Below the pieces are notes generated by a model. The model was not told where the DNA came from. It searched no databases and saw only the letters and a program-made list of their open reading frames with translations. The translations under genes were made by a program, and so were the position numbers. This document shows, piece by piece, positions 8,396 to 19,503 of a stretch of 64,000 nucleotides of DNA; position 1 is the first letter of the stretch; each line of letters begins with the position of its first letter. Origin of the DNA: Streptomyces sp. SCSIO 75703 (GTDB lineage Bacteria > Actinomycetota > Actinomycetes > Streptomycetales > Streptomycetaceae); NCBI RefSeq assembly GCF_036607905.1, contig NZ_CP144555.1:4092001-4156000 (forward strand). The letters run 5' to 3'.

Positions 8396-9289
8396 GTGAG
8401 CGTGACGGTCCGCGTCCCCGCCAAGGTCAACGTCCAGCTCGCGGTGGGCGCCGCCCGCGCCGACGGCTACCACGACCTGGCCAACGTCTTCCTCGCGGTC
8501 TCCCTGTACGACGAGGTCACCGCGGCGCCCGCCGACGCGCTCCGGGTCACCTGCGAGGGCCCGGACGCCGGTCTGGTCCCCCTGGACGCCGGCAACCTCG
8601 CCGCCCGCGCGGCCACGGCCCTCGCCGCGCGGTACGGCCGCAGCCCCGCCGTGCACCTGCACATCGCCAAGGACATCCCGGTCGCCGGCGGCATGGCCGG
8701 CGGCAGCGCCGACGCCGCGGGCGCCCTGCTCGCCTGCGACGCCCTGTGGGGCACCGGCGCCTCCCGCGAGGAACTGCTGGAACTGTGCGCCGACCTCGGC
8801 AGCGACGTGCCCTTCAGCCTGGTCGGCGGCGCGGCGCTCGGCACCGGGCGCGGCGAGCGGCTGACCGGGCTGGAGGCCGGCGGCACCTTCCACTGGGTCT
8901 TCGCCCAGGCCGGACGCGGGCTCTCGACCCCCGCCGTCTACCGCGAGTTCGACCGGCTGGCCGAGGGCCGGGAGATCCCCGAGCCGGCCGCCGCGCAGCC
9001 CGTGCTCGACGCCCTCGCCAAGGGCGACGCCGACGCGCTCGCCGTCGCCCTCGCCAACGACCTCCAGCCGGCCGCCCTCTCCCTGTGCCCCGAGCTGTCC
9101 GACACCCTCGCCGCGGGCCGTGCCGCCGGCGCCCTCGCCGCGCTGGTCTCCGGCTCCGGGCCCACCACGGCCTTCCTCGCCGCCGACGCCCGCTCCGCCG
9201 CCGAGGTGGCGGCGGTGCTGCGCGCCTCGGGCACCTGCCGCGACGCCCGCACCGCCACGGGCCCGGCACCCGGCGCGACGGTGCTGTGA
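8396..9289 (+). CDS. ispE: 4-diphosphocytidyl-2-C-methyl-D-erythritol kinase
   Basis: A GHMP kinase of 297 residues catalysing the ATP-dependent phosphorylation step of the MEP isoprenoid pathway. The N-terminus VRVPAKVNVQLAVG carries the substrate-binding Lys-Asn pair. IPVAGGMAGGSADAAG is the glycine-rich ATP loop and VSGSGPTTAFLA the C-terminal GHMP motif. The GTG start is seven bases after the ksgA stop, indicating translational proximity in one operon. Confidence 0.95.
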   Translation: MSVTVRVPAKVNVQLAVGAARADGYHDLANVFLAVSLYDEVTAAPADALRVTCEGPDAGLVPLDAGNLAARAATALAARYGRSPAVHLHIAKDIPVAGGMAGGSADAAGALLACDALWGTGASREELLELCADLGSDVPFSLVGGAALGTGRGERLTGLEAGGTFHWVFAQAGRGLSTPAVYREFDRLAEGREIPEPAAAQPVLDALAKGDADALAVALANDLQPAALSLCPELSDTLAAGRAAGALAALVSGSGPTTAFLAADARSAAEVAAVLRASGTCRDARTATGPAPGATVL

Positions 9290-9420
9290 GCCGCCGACGG
9301 GGCCGTCCGGCGCCCCGGGCCGCCGCGGGACCGGCGGCGGCCGGTGCCGTGGACCCGCGTCGGCCGGTCCCCCGGAGGGCCTACGCTTGAGGGCTGAGCA
9401 CACCCCCAGGCAGGAGAGAA

Positions 9421-11235
<1,815 letters not shown>

Positions 11236-11493
11236 GTACCCCGGGGCGTGTAGCCCCACGCGAGCGCCGGGCGCGCGGCGCGTGAAGGGGGCGTGAAGGC
11301 GCGTAACAGAGGCATCACGGGCCGGTCCTCCCTTGGGAACAGGGGTGGACGCGGCCCGGTGTGCCGTCCGGGCCTGGTGATAGAAAGAGTCATCGGAGAA
11401 ATGTCCGAGTGACTGCCGGTAGACGACTCTGGGGGCGAGCGCGTACCTCAGGGCGTGGCGGGAAATCAGTGAGTACTAAGGGGGAACGCGCTG

Positions 11494-13263
11494 ATGACGC
11501 AGCCGCCCAGCCAGCCGCCGTCCGGCGGCTTCGGAGCGCCGCAGGACCCACCGCCGTCCGGAGGCTTCGGCCCGCCGCAGACGCCGCCGGCCCCGCCGCC
11601 GTCCGGCGGCTTCGGCGCGCCGGCCCCGCCCCCGCCGCAGGGTCCGCCCCAGACGCCGCCGCCCCCGGCGGGCCCGCCGCAGCCCGGGTACGGGTACCCG
11701 CAGCAGCCCGGCCCGTACGCCCCCGGCCCCTACGGACAGCCCCAGCAGCCGGGCCCCTACGGGCAGCCCGGGTGGGGCCATCCGCAGCCGCCGGCCCCCG
11801 GTGCCCCGCCGCCCGGCGGGTCCCGCAACCCGTTCAAGGGCAGGCCGGCGCTGGCGATAGGCGCCGCCGCCGTGGGCCTGGCAGTGATCGGCGGCACCGT
11901 GTGGGCGGTCACCGGCAACGGGGGCGACAGCCCGGAGAAGAAGCCGGTCGCCCAGCAGAGCGAGGCACCCGAGCCCTCCGCCTCCGGCGGCGCCCCCGTC
12001 GACACGGGGGACGGCCGCGGCGACGGCGACGACGGGGCCGAGGACCTCAACGAGGGCCGCCAGGCCGGCGAGTCCAAGGTGCTCTGGTACAAGGAGGCGC
12101 CGGACGCGCCCGGTTCGGGCGCCGAGGCCCCCGGGATGTGGATCACCGGCAAGGCCGCGGTGAAGGCCGCGTACAAGCAGGTCCTCGCGTACGACGTGGC
12201 CGACGGCAAGCCCGCCTGGGAGCCGGTCTCCTTCCCGGAGAAGATCTGCGCGGTCACCCCGGAGAAGACCGCCGCCGACAAGATCGTCGTCGCCTACATG
12301 AGCGGCTCCAGCAGCCGCGCCAAGTGCAACCAGCTCCAGGAGATCGACCTCGCCACCGGCGAGAAGGGCTGGTCGCAGAAGGTCGCCGACGGCGAGCTGT
12401 TCGACTCGGCCCTCTCCATCGAACTCACCCTGAGCGGCGACACCCTGATGGTGGGCCGCTCGCAGTCCGGCACCGCCTACGACGTCACCAGCGGCGACAA
12501 GCTCTACGACAAGAAGCGGTACGACGACTCCTGCTTCCCCGCCGGGTTCGCCGGCGCCGAGGGCTCGCTGGTCCAGGTCGCCTCCTGCGGCGCCGGCGGC
12601 GACAACGCGCACGACGAGCTCCAGGGCCTCGACCCGAAGACCGGCAAGGTCCGGTGGACCTACAAGTACGACAAGGGCTGGCGGGTGAGCCGCGCCTACT
12701 CGGTCAGCCCGCTCGTCGTCTACGCCACCCACGAGGACAAGAAGGTCTGGAACATCGCCGCCTTCACCTCGGGCGGCCGGGTCCAGTCCCAGGTCGCGGT
12801 CGACGAGGAGTTCGCCCCCGACTGCGGCTGGGCGATCCTCGAACGCGACCTGCAGGGCTGCTCCGGCGTGGTCGTCGCGGACGACACCCTCTACCTGCCG
12901 ACCAAGGCGGCCACCGGCGCCAACGAGGTCGTCGCGATCGGCCTCGGCGACGGCAAGGAGAAGTGGCGGGTGAAGTCCCCCGTCGCGCAGAACATGACCC
13001 CGCTCAAGGCCGAGGGCGGCAAGCTCGTCGCCTACGTGCGCCCCTCCTACGACGCCGGCGGCCAGGTCGTGGCCATCGCCACGGGCTCCGGTGACCACAA
13101 GCCCGCGAAGCTGCTCCAGAACCCGCAGCACACGGCCCGTATCGAGAACGGCTTCTACTCCAAGGACATCGACTGGGTCGACGGGCGCTTCTACCTCTCC
13201 ACCACCCGCCTCACCGGGAACGACGACGCCAAGGAGAAGCTGATGCTGGCCTACGGCAAGTAG
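11494..13263 (+). CDS. Membrane-anchored PQQ-like beta-propeller protein
   Basis: 589 residues: a Pro/Gly/Gln-rich cytoplasmic N-terminus (about 1-115) with repeated SGGFG and PPPQG units, one membrane segment (about 120-140), a Ser/Asp-rich linker, then an extracellular beta-propeller of PQQ-enzyme-repeat type. Blades are marked by phrases such as DVADGKPAWEPV, DLATGEKGWSQ and GLDPKTGKVRWTYK. It lacks the catalytic residues of alcohol dehydrogenases as far as I can see. The 258-bp upstream gap holds no gene. It is tandem to a clear paralogue. Related Pro-rich/propeller fusions in Streptomyces are often near kinases, but function here is unknown. Confidence 0.82.
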   Translation: MTQPPSQPPSGGFGAPQDPPPSGGFGPPQTPPAPPPSGGFGAPAPPPPQGPPQTPPPPAGPPQPGYGYPQQPGPYAPGPYGQPQQPGPYGQPGWGHPQPPAPGAPPPGGSRNPFKGRPALAIGAAAVGLAVIGGTVWAVTGNGGDSPEKKPVAQQSEAPEPSASGGAPVDTGDGRGDGDDGAEDLNEGRQAGESKVLWYKEAPDAPGSGAEAPGMWITGKAAVKAAYKQVLAYDVADGKPAWEPVSFPEKICAVTPEKTAADKIVVAYMSGSSSRAKCNQLQEIDLATGEKGWSQKVADGELFDSALSIELTLSGDTLMVGRSQSGTAYDVTSGDKLYDKKRYDDSCFPAGFAGAEGSLVQVASCGAGGDNAHDELQGLDPKTGKVRWTYKYDKGWRVSRAYSVSPLVVYATHEDKKVWNIAAFTSGGRVQSQVAVDEEFAPDCGWAILERDLQGCSGVVVADDTLYLPTKAATGANEVVAIGLGDGKEKWRVKSPVAQNMTPLKAEGGKLVAYVRPSYDAGGQVVAIATGSGDHKPAKLLQNPQHTARIENGFYSKDIDWVDGRFYLSTTRLTGNDDAKEKLMLAYGK

Positions 13264-13320
13264 GCTGCCCCGCTCGGCCGTTCCCGTCGTCCCGCCCCCG
13301 TCCCCGAAGGTGACCACGTC

Positions 13321-15183
13321 ATGACCCAGCCGCCTCCGCCGCCCCACCAGCCCCCGCCGGAGGGCGGGTTCGGCCCGCCGCGGGACCAGCCGCCCGCGCA
13401 GCCGCCGACGCCGCCCGCGGGGAGCCCGCCGAGCCTCGACAAGAAGCCGGAGCCGCAGGCACCGGCCCCGCCCGCCTCGCCGCCGCCGGCCCCGGCCGGG
13501 CCCCCGGTCCCGCCGGCCGGCCCGCCGCAGCCCGGGTACGGGTACCCGCAGACCCCGCCGCAGCCCCAGCCGGGCTACGGCTACCCCGGCCCGCCGAGCC
13601 CCTACGGCCCGCCGCAGCCCGGCTCGTACGGAGGGCAGCCGCCCACCGTGCCCGGTCACGGCTATCCGCAGCAGGCGGCGACCATGCCGATGCAGTCCCC
13701 GGCGGCCCCCACGGGCGGCAACCGCAAGGCGCGCAACACCCAGTTGGCCATCATCGTCTCCGCGGTCGTGGCCATCGGGCTCATCATCGGCGGCGGCGTC
13801 TGGTACTCCGGCAGGGACGGCGGCGGCAAGGACACCACCGCCACCGGCGACACCGGCGGCGGCACCAACGCCAAGGGCGGCGCCGACGCCTCCGGCGGCA
13901 GCGCCGGGGGGAAGGAGAAGGCGCCCTCCGACCCCTCCGCGAAGGTCCTCTTCCAGGTGCCGTCCCCCGCCGTCAGCAAGGAGGACAGCACCATCGTCGT
14001 CACCGGCTCCTGGCTCACCGACAAGGTGTACGCCAAGAGCGGTGTCGCCGAGGTCGTGGGCTACGACCCGGTCAAGGGCAGCAAGCTGTGGACGCTCCCG
14101 CTCGCCGGGCCCGTGTGCGCCGCGAGCCCGCACACCAGCGACGACGGCAAGGCCGTCGTCGTCCACCAGCCCGCCATGCCCACCAAGACCGAGCGCTCCC
14201 ACGGGTGCAGCCAGGTCGCCGTGATCGACCTCGACACGGGCAAGGAGGTGTGGAACAAGTCCGCCAAGGCCGGTGACCGGCCGATCAACTTCTCCAACGT
14301 GACGGTCAGCGGCGGTACCGTCGCCGCCGGCAGCACCAGCGGCGGCGTCGCCTGGGACCTGGCCAAGGGCACCGTCCTGTGGTCCCCCAAGCCCACCGAC
14401 TCCTGCTACGACGCGGGATACGGCGGCGGTGCCAAGCTGGTCGCGGTCCGCAAGTGCGGCAGCTACAGCGCCCGGCAGCTCCACATCCAGACCCTCGACG
14501 CCACGTCCGGCAAGGTGGTCTCGGAGTACAAGATGTCCAAGGGCATCGAGTACGCGGGCATCGTCTCCACCGATCCGCTGGTCGTCGCCGCCGACGTGGG
14601 CGACTCCGCCGGCGACGGCAGCGGCATCTCCGACTTCTTCTCCATCGACAACAAGACCGGCGAGCTGCGCACCCGCATCTCCGCGCCGGGTGCCGAGTTC
14701 GCCGCCCGCTGCGACACGATCACCAAGATCGAGCACTGCACCGGCCTGGCCGTGGGCGAGGACCGGCTCTACATCCCGACCGAGGAGCACGAGGGCGACG
14801 GCAAGGGCTACAGCCGTACCAACGAGGTCGTCGCCTTCGACCTCGCCAGCGGCAAGCAGACCGGCCAGCGCGCCGACGCCGGCGAGGGCTACACGATCAT
14901 CCCGCTGCGCATGGACGGCGCGAACGTGATCGCGTACAAGCGTCCTCCGTACGACAAGGGCGGGCAGGTCGTCAGCATCGACGGCGCGTCCTTCGAGCAG
15001 ACCACGCTGCTGGAGAACCCGGCGACCGAGTCGGTCCGGGACGCGGAGACGAGCATGTCCCCCGACTACGCCGAGTTCCTCTACTCCGATGGGCGGCTGT
15101 ACATGTCCCAGGTGTTCGCCAGCTCACGGTCCGGCGGCTCCGGCCGGGAGTACCTGGCCATCGCCTTCGGCACCGGCGGCTGA
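13321..15183 (+). CDS. Membrane-anchored PQQ-like beta-propeller protein, paralogue
   Basis: 620 residues with the same layout as the preceding gene: Pro-rich N-terminus with GYGYPQTPP-type repeats, a membrane segment at about 138-161, a Gly/Thr/Lys-rich linker and an extracellular propeller. Blade phrases include DPVKGSKLWTLPL, DLDTGKEVWNK, DLAKGTVLWSP and DNKTGELRTRI. It begins 57 bp after its neighbour, so the two probably share an mRNA that ends at the hairpin at 15215-15252. The linker region differs most between the paralogues. Substrate or partner unknown. Confidence 0.82.
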   Translation: MTQPPPPPHQPPPEGGFGPPRDQPPAQPPTPPAGSPPSLDKKPEPQAPAPPASPPPAPAGPPVPPAGPPQPGYGYPQTPPQPQPGYGYPGPPSPYGPPQPGSYGGQPPTVPGHGYPQQAATMPMQSPAAPTGGNRKARNTQLAIIVSAVVAIGLIIGGGVWYSGRDGGGKDTTATGDTGGGTNAKGGADASGGSAGGKEKAPSDPSAKVLFQVPSPAVSKEDSTIVVTGSWLTDKVYAKSGVAEVVGYDPVKGSKLWTLPLAGPVCAASPHTSDDGKAVVVHQPAMPTKTERSHGCSQVAVIDLDTGKEVWNKSAKAGDRPINFSNVTVSGGTVAAGSTSGGVAWDLAKGTVLWSPKPTDSCYDAGYGGGAKLVAVRKCGSYSARQLHIQTLDATSGKVVSEYKMSKGIEYAGIVSTDPLVVAADVGDSAGDGSGISDFFSIDNKTGELRTRISAPGAEFAARCDTITKIEHCTGLAVGEDRLYIPTEEHEGDGKGYSRTNEVVAFDLASGKQTGQRADAGEGYTIIPLRMDGANVIAYKRPPYDKGGQVVSIDGASFEQTTLLENPATESVRDAETSMSPDYAEFLYSDGRLYMSQVFASSRSGGSGREYLAIAFGTGG

Positions 15184-15214
15184 CCGGCCGGCGCGCGCAC
15201 CCGGCCCGGCGGTC

Positions 15215-15252
15215 CGACGGCCCCGTCCCCCATCCGGGGGGCGGGGCCGTCG
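15215..15252 (+). terminator. Hairpin downstream of PQQ-protein pair
   Basis: CGACGGCCCCG pairs with CGGGGCCGTCG, extended inward by C/G pairs across a short loop. It begins 32 bp after the stop of the second PQQ gene. No U-tract follows, as is usual in Streptomyces. Confidence 0.65.
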
Positions 15253-15410
15253 CGCCGTCGTTTCCCGCGATCCGGGCTGTTTGTGCCGGGAGGGGCAGCG
15301 CGACGTCGTCGCAGCGTGTAGCTTCCGGGGGCAGGCGAAGGGCGGGCCGGAGGACGGGGAGCCGGGAGGGGGCTTCGCCGTCCGTGCCGGGGGGACTGGG
15401 GGGATGGCCG

Positions 15411-16079
15411 ATGGGTGTGCGGCTCATGGTGGTCGACGATCACCGATTGCTCGCCGAGGCGCTGGCCTCGGCACTGAAACTGCGGGGGCACCGGGTGCTC
15501 GCCGCGGCGGCGCCGGCCGCGGGCGCGGCGGATCTGGTGATCAGCCGGGCGCCCGAGGTGTGCCTGCTGGGCACGGCGGCGCCGGCCGAGCCGGGGACCT
15601 TCGATCCGGTGGTGCGGATCAAGCGGGAGCGTCCGCAGGTGGCGGTGCTGGTGCTCGGCCCGGTGCCGAGCCCGCGCGGGATCGCCGCGGCCTTCGCCGC
15701 CGGGGCCCTGGGGTACGTCCGGCACGACGAGCGGATCGAGGGCGTCGAGCGGGCGATCATGAAGGCGCGGGCCGGGGAGGTGGCGGTGGCTCCGGCGCTG
15801 CTCCAGGGCGCGTTCGGGGAACTGCTGAACCCCGCGGCCCAGCCGGACGACGAGGGGCAGCGGCTGCTGCGGATGCTCACGCCGCGGGAGGTGGAGGTGC
15901 TGGTCCGCGTCGCCGACGGCGAGGACACCCGGGTGATCGCGGCGGGCATGGGCATCGCGCCGTCGACCGCGCGGACGCACGTGCAGCGGGTGCTGATGAA
16001 GCTGGGGGTGGGGTCGCGGCTGGAGGCGGCGGCGCTGGCGGCGCGGACCGGGCTGCTGGACCGGGTGGCGGGGGAGTGA
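15411..16079 (+). CDS. LuxR-type response regulator with degenerate receiver
   Basis: 222 residues: receiver-like domain (1-115) and a C-terminal LuxR HTH (LTPREVEVLVRVADGED... THVQRVLMKLGV). The acidic pair D9-D10 is kept, but the phospho-acceptor position is Gly (CLLG, residue 54), the conserved Thr/Ser is Gly (residue 83) and the conserved Lys is His (GYVRHD, residue 105). Conventional Asp phosphorylation is therefore unlikely. The ATG at 15411 has GGGGGGA about eight bases upstream; an in-frame GTG at 15384 is an alternative. No sensor kinase is adjacent. It may respond to a ligand, be constitutive, or work as a heterodimer. Confidence 0.88.
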   Translation: MGVRLMVVDDHRLLAEALASALKLRGHRVLAAAAPAAGAADLVISRAPEVCLLGTAAPAEPGTFDPVVRIKRERPQVAVLVLGPVPSPRGIAAAFAAGALGYVRHDERIEGVERAIMKARAGEVAVAPALLQGAFGELLNPAAQPDDEGQRLLRMLTPREVEVLVRVADGEDTRVIAAGMGIAPSTARTHVQRVLMKLGVGSRLEAAALAARTGLLDRVAGE

Positions 16080-16221
16080 TCCCGCGCCGGGCCGTGCCGG
16101 GGGCGTCCGACTGCCGGTGGGCGGACCGGCGGCGGCCGGTCCCCCGTCGGCCCGCGCCGCCCGGCCTGCCACCGCGGGCGGACACCCCGGTCCCGCCCCC
16201 GCCGCCGTACGCGGCCCGGGG

Positions 16222-16533
16222 CTACGCGTCCTCGCCCGCGTCCTCCCGCGCGGGGGGCGGCGGGACCGTGGGGCGCAGTCTCAGCCAGGCGAGGAAGAAG
16301 AGGCCGAGCAGGAGCATGCCCAGGCCGGTCCACAGGTTGATGTTCACGCCCTGGGCCTTGTCCAGTTCGGCGTCGGAGGCGACGAGGCCCGCGATCGTCA
16401 CGATGACGCCGTAGACCACGAAGAGGCCGCCGATGATGCGCCGGATGTCGAAGAGCCGCGCGGCCGTGGCGGACTCGGCCTCCAGTGCGGAGACCTCCCG
16501 CTGGACGTTCCGGTCGGAGTGGGGGTCGGACAT
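16222..16533 (-). CDS. Small two-TM membrane protein beside SSS symporter
   Basis: 103 residues with two hydrophobic helices (about 32-53 and 68-86), a charged N-terminus and a Pro/Asp/Glu-rich tail. It lies 21 bp downstream of the symporter gene on the same strand, so it is very likely its operon partner. Many sodium-solute symporter genes have a small membrane companion of unknown role; this one fits that pattern by position and topology rather than by recognised motifs. Confidence 0.75.
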   Translation of the reverse strand: MSDPHSDRNVQREVSALEAESATAARLFDIRRIIGGLFVVYGVIVTIAGLVASDAELDKAQGVNINLWTGLGMLLLGLFFLAWLRLRPTVPPPPAREDAGEDA

Positions 16534-16554
16534 GTTCTCTCAATCCTCCCGCGT

Positions 16555-18243
16555 TCAGAACGAGAACGGGATGTAGCAGGCGGCGGCCAGGACGACCGCG
16601 CCCCAGCCCAGCAGGGCCGGCTTGCGGTACCAGGCGTCGTCGCCGTGGGCGGGCGGTTCGGCCAGGCCGGGGGAGCGGGTGCCGTAGACCAGGCCCTGGA
16701 GTTCCGTGACCGGCTTGGGCTCGGTGAAGAGGGAGACGGCGACCATGACGACCGCGCCGGCCACGAAACCGGCGATGGCGGAGACGAAGTTGGCGCCCTG
16801 GTCGGAGGGGATGCCGATGATGCCCTGCTTGTAGACGACGAAGTAGTTCACCATCGCGGCCGTGGTGCCCGCGAGCAGCCCCCAGAAGCCGGACTTCATG
16901 GACGCCCGCTTCCAGAACATGCCGATGATGAAGACCACGAACATCGGCACGTTGAAGAAGGAGAACAGCGTCTGGAGGTAGGCCATGATGTTCGAGAACG
17001 ACGAGGCCAGGAAGGCCGTGCCGATGGAGGCGAGGACGCCGATCACGGTGATCAGGCGGCCGAAGCGCACGTAGTAGCCGTCCTCCCGGTCCGGCACCAC
17101 GTACCTCGCCCAGATGTCCGTGGTGAAGACGGTGTTGAAGGACGAGATGTTGGCCGCCATGCCCGCCATGAAGGCGGCCAGCAGACCGGTCACCGCGATG
17201 CCGAGGACGCCGTTGGGCAGCAGTTGCTGCATGAGGTAGGGGATCGCGTCGTTGTACTGGAGGTCGGAGCCGGCGGTGCCGATCTTCGGGACGAGGACGG
17301 CGGCGACCAGGCCGGGGATCATCACCAGGAAGACGATGAAGATCTTCGGGAACGCGGCGATCAGCGGCGTCCGCTGGGCGGCCGAGAGGTTCTTCGCCGA
17401 CAGGGCGCGCTGCACCTCGGCGAAGTTCGTCGTCCAGTAGCCGAAGGAGAGCACGAAGCCGAGGCCGAGCACGATGGTCAGCCAGTTGGCGCCCAGCGGG
17501 TTGGCGCTGCCGATGCCGGTGCCGCCCCACGAGGTCATGAAGTCCGCGCCGTGTGAGCGGGTGAGGGAGCCGGAGAGCCCGTCCCAGCCGCCGACCTTCT
17601 TCAGGCCGAGGACCGTGATGGGGATGAGGGCGGCCATGATCACGAAGAACTGGAGCACCTCGTTGTAGATCGCCGAGGAGAGGCCGCCCAGGGTGATGTA
17701 GGCGAGGACGAAGAAGCCGGCGACCACGATGGCCACCCACTCCGGCCAGCCGAGCAGGGCCTCGACGACGATCGCCAGGGCGTAGAGGTTCACCCCGGCG
17801 ATGAGGACCGCGGCGAAGGCGAACAGGACCGAGCTGAGCAGGTGCGCCGCCCTGTCGAAGCGCAGCAGCAGGAACTCGGGGACGGAGCGGACCTTCGAGC
17901 CGTAGTAGAAGGGCATCATCACCAGGCCGAGGAAGACCATCGCGGGGATGGCGCCGATCCAGTACCAGTGGGTGGTGTAGACGCCGTACTGCGCGCTGTT
18001 GGCGGCCATGCCGAGGATCTCGGTGGCGCCCAGGTTGGCGGCGATGAAGGCCAGGCCGGTGACCCACGCGGGCAGGGAGCGGCCGGACAGGAAGAAGTCC
18101 AGGCTCGTGCGGACCGAGCGGCGGGCCGCCAGGCCGATGCCGAGGACCACGACGAAGTAGATGCCGAGGATCGTGTAGTCGAGCCAGTTGGTGGGGAGTC
18201 GAAGCCCGGCGGCCAGGACGGCCGGATCTGTGGGGGTTTGCAT
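16555..18243 (-). CDS. Sodium:solute symporter (SSS family), probably galactose
   Basis: 562 residues, about 14 membrane helices, of the SSS/SGLT transporter family that couples sugar or organic-solute uptake to Na+. Conserved stretches include SLDFFLSGRSLPAW, NLGATEILGMAANSAQYG and GFVLSFGYWTTNFAEVQRAL. I favour the ATG at 18243; an in-frame GTG at 18279 adds 12 residues, and neither has a strong ribosome site. It is divergent from galTEK across a 189-bp control region, which makes galactose or a galactoside the probable substrate. That is inference from context. Confidence 0.88.
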   Translation of the reverse strand: MQTPTDPAVLAAGLRLPTNWLDYTILGIYFVVVLGIGLAARRSVRTSLDFFLSGRSLPAWVTGLAFIAANLGATEILGMAANSAQYGVYTTHWYWIGAIPAMVFLGLVMMPFYYGSKVRSVPEFLLLRFDRAAHLLSSVLFAFAAVLIAGVNLYALAIVVEALLGWPEWVAIVVAGFFVLAYITLGGLSSAIYNEVLQFFVIMAALIPITVLGLKKVGGWDGLSGSLTRSHGADFMTSWGGTGIGSANPLGANWLTIVLGLGFVLSFGYWTTNFAEVQRALSAKNLSAAQRTPLIAAFPKIFIVFLVMIPGLVAAVLVPKIGTAGSDLQYNDAIPYLMQQLLPNGVLGIAVTGLLAAFMAGMAANISSFNTVFTTDIWARYVVPDREDGYYVRFGRLITVIGVLASIGTAFLASSFSNIMAYLQTLFSFFNVPMFVVFIIGMFWKRASMKSGFWGLLAGTTAAMVNYFVVYKQGIIGIPSDQGANFVSAIAGFVAGAVVMVAVSLFTEPKPVTELQGLVYGTRSPGLAEPPAHGDDAWYRKPALLGWGAVVLAAACYIPFSF

Positions 18244-18295
18244 GAGCACTCGCTTCGTTGCGCGCGAACTGATCCGCACCGGAACCTACGCCGTG

Positions 18296-18314
18296 GTGTT
18301 CAAAAAATGAACAC
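18296..18314. promoter_or_regulatory. Palindrome in symporter/galT divergent region
   Basis: A perfect inverted repeat GTGTTCA-N5-TGAACAC with an A5 spacer, 53 bp upstream of the symporter ATG and 119 bp upstream of galT. It is in the right place to be an operator controlling one or both directions. Confidence 0.5.
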
Positions 18315-18328
18315 CCCATGGTGCTCTT

Positions 18329-18387
18329 TGTTTGATTGTGATGAGCGGTGAGGTCTGGTGACGTGTGAGCTGTTATGTTTGATTGTG
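18329..18387 (+). promoter_or_regulatory. Direct repeats in galT promoter region
   Basis: Two exact copies of TGTTTGATTGTG at 18329-18340 and 18376-18387 (47 bp start to start), plus a partial TGATTG at 18393. The stretch is AT-rich against its surroundings. The Streptomyces galactose operon promoter galP1 is known to be glucose-sensitive, galactose-inducible and to have a complex operator of repeated short elements; these repeats are good candidates for it. Confidence 0.55.
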
Positions 18388-18432
18388 TTGGGTGATTGGG
18401 TGTGGGTGCGGGCGTAGCGGAGGAGTGCGGCA

Positions 18433-19503
18433 GTGAAGAAGACCTCGACCCGGCTGGCCGACGGTCGTGAGCTCGTCTACTACGACCTGCGCGACGACAC
18501 CGTCCGCGACGCGGCCGACCGCCGCCCGCCGGCGCCGACGGTCACCACCTCCGAGATCCGCGCCGACCCGCTCCGCGGCGACCGGGTCGCCATCGCCTCG
18601 CACCGCCAGGGCCGCACCTACCACCCGCCCGCCGACGCCTGCCCCCTGTGCCCCTCGCGGGACGGGCGGCCGAGCGAGATCCCCGACTCCTCCTACGACG
18701 TGGTGGTCTTCGAGAACCGCTTCCCCTCGCTGGCCGGCGACTTTGGCCGCTGCGAGGTCGTCTGCTTCACCCCCGACCACCACGCCTCCTTCGCCGACCT
18801 GAGCGAACCGCAGGCCCGCCTGGTCCTCGACGCCTGGACCGACCGCACCGCGGAGCTGTCCCATCTGCCCTCCGTCACCCAGGTGTTCTGCTTCGAGAAC
18901 CGCGGCCCCGAGATCGGCGTGACCCTCGGCCACCCGCACGGGCAGATCTACGCCTACCCCTTCACCACCCCGCGCACCGCCCGCACCCTCCGCTCCCTCG
19001 CCGGGCACAAGGAGGCGACCGGCGGGGAGAACCTCTTCGACGCGGTCCTCGCCGGGGAACTGGCCGGCGAGCGGATCGTCCTGGAGGGCGAGCACTGGGT
19101 GGCCTTCGTGCCGTACGCGGCGCACTGGCCCTACGAGGCGCACCTCTACCCGAGGCGGCGGGTGCCCGACCTGCTCGGGCTGGACGAGGCCGCGCGGGCC
19201 GAGTTCCCCCGGGTCTACCTGGAACTGCTGCGGCGCTTCGACCGGATCTTCGGCCCCGGCGAGCCGCCCACCCCGTACATCGCCGCCTGGCACCAGGCCC
19301 CCTTCGGGTCCGGCGTGCGGGCCGCGGCGGGGGCCGGGGTGAGCCGCGACGACTTCGCGCTGCACCTCGAGCTTTTTACCATTCGCCGTACGTCCGGCAA
19401 GCTGAAGTTCCTCGCGGGCTCCGAATCCGGCATGGACGTCTTCATCAACGACGTGCCACCGGAGCGCGCGGCCGAACGTCTGCGGGAGGTAGCGAGTTCA
19501 TGA
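18433..19503 (+). CDS. galT: Galactose-1-phosphate uridylyltransferase
   Basis: 356 residues; exchanges UDP between UDP-glucose and galactose-1-phosphate in the Leloir pathway. The active-site HxH sits in GHPHGQIYAYPF, a CPLC zinc-type pair lies in the N-terminal half, and VVFENRFPSLAGDF is a family block. The GTG at 18433 has GCGGAGGAG just upstream. Its stop overlaps the galE ATG by four bases (ATGA), implying translational coupling. First gene of galTEK. Confidence 0.96.
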   Translation: MKKTSTRLADGRELVYYDLRDDTVRDAADRRPPAPTVTTSEIRADPLRGDRVAIASHRQGRTYHPPADACPLCPSRDGRPSEIPDSSYDVVVFENRFPSLAGDFGRCEVVCFTPDHHASFADLSEPQARLVLDAWTDRTAELSHLPSVTQVFCFENRGPEIGVTLGHPHGQIYAYPFTTPRTARTLRSLAGHKEATGGENLFDAVLAGELAGERIVLEGEHWVAFVPYAAHWPYEAHLYPRRRVPDLLGLDEAARAEFPRVYLELLRRFDRIFGPGEPPTPYIAAWHQAPFGSGVRAAAGAGVSRDDFALHLELFTIRRTSGKLKFLAGSESGMDVFINDVPPERAAERLREVASS

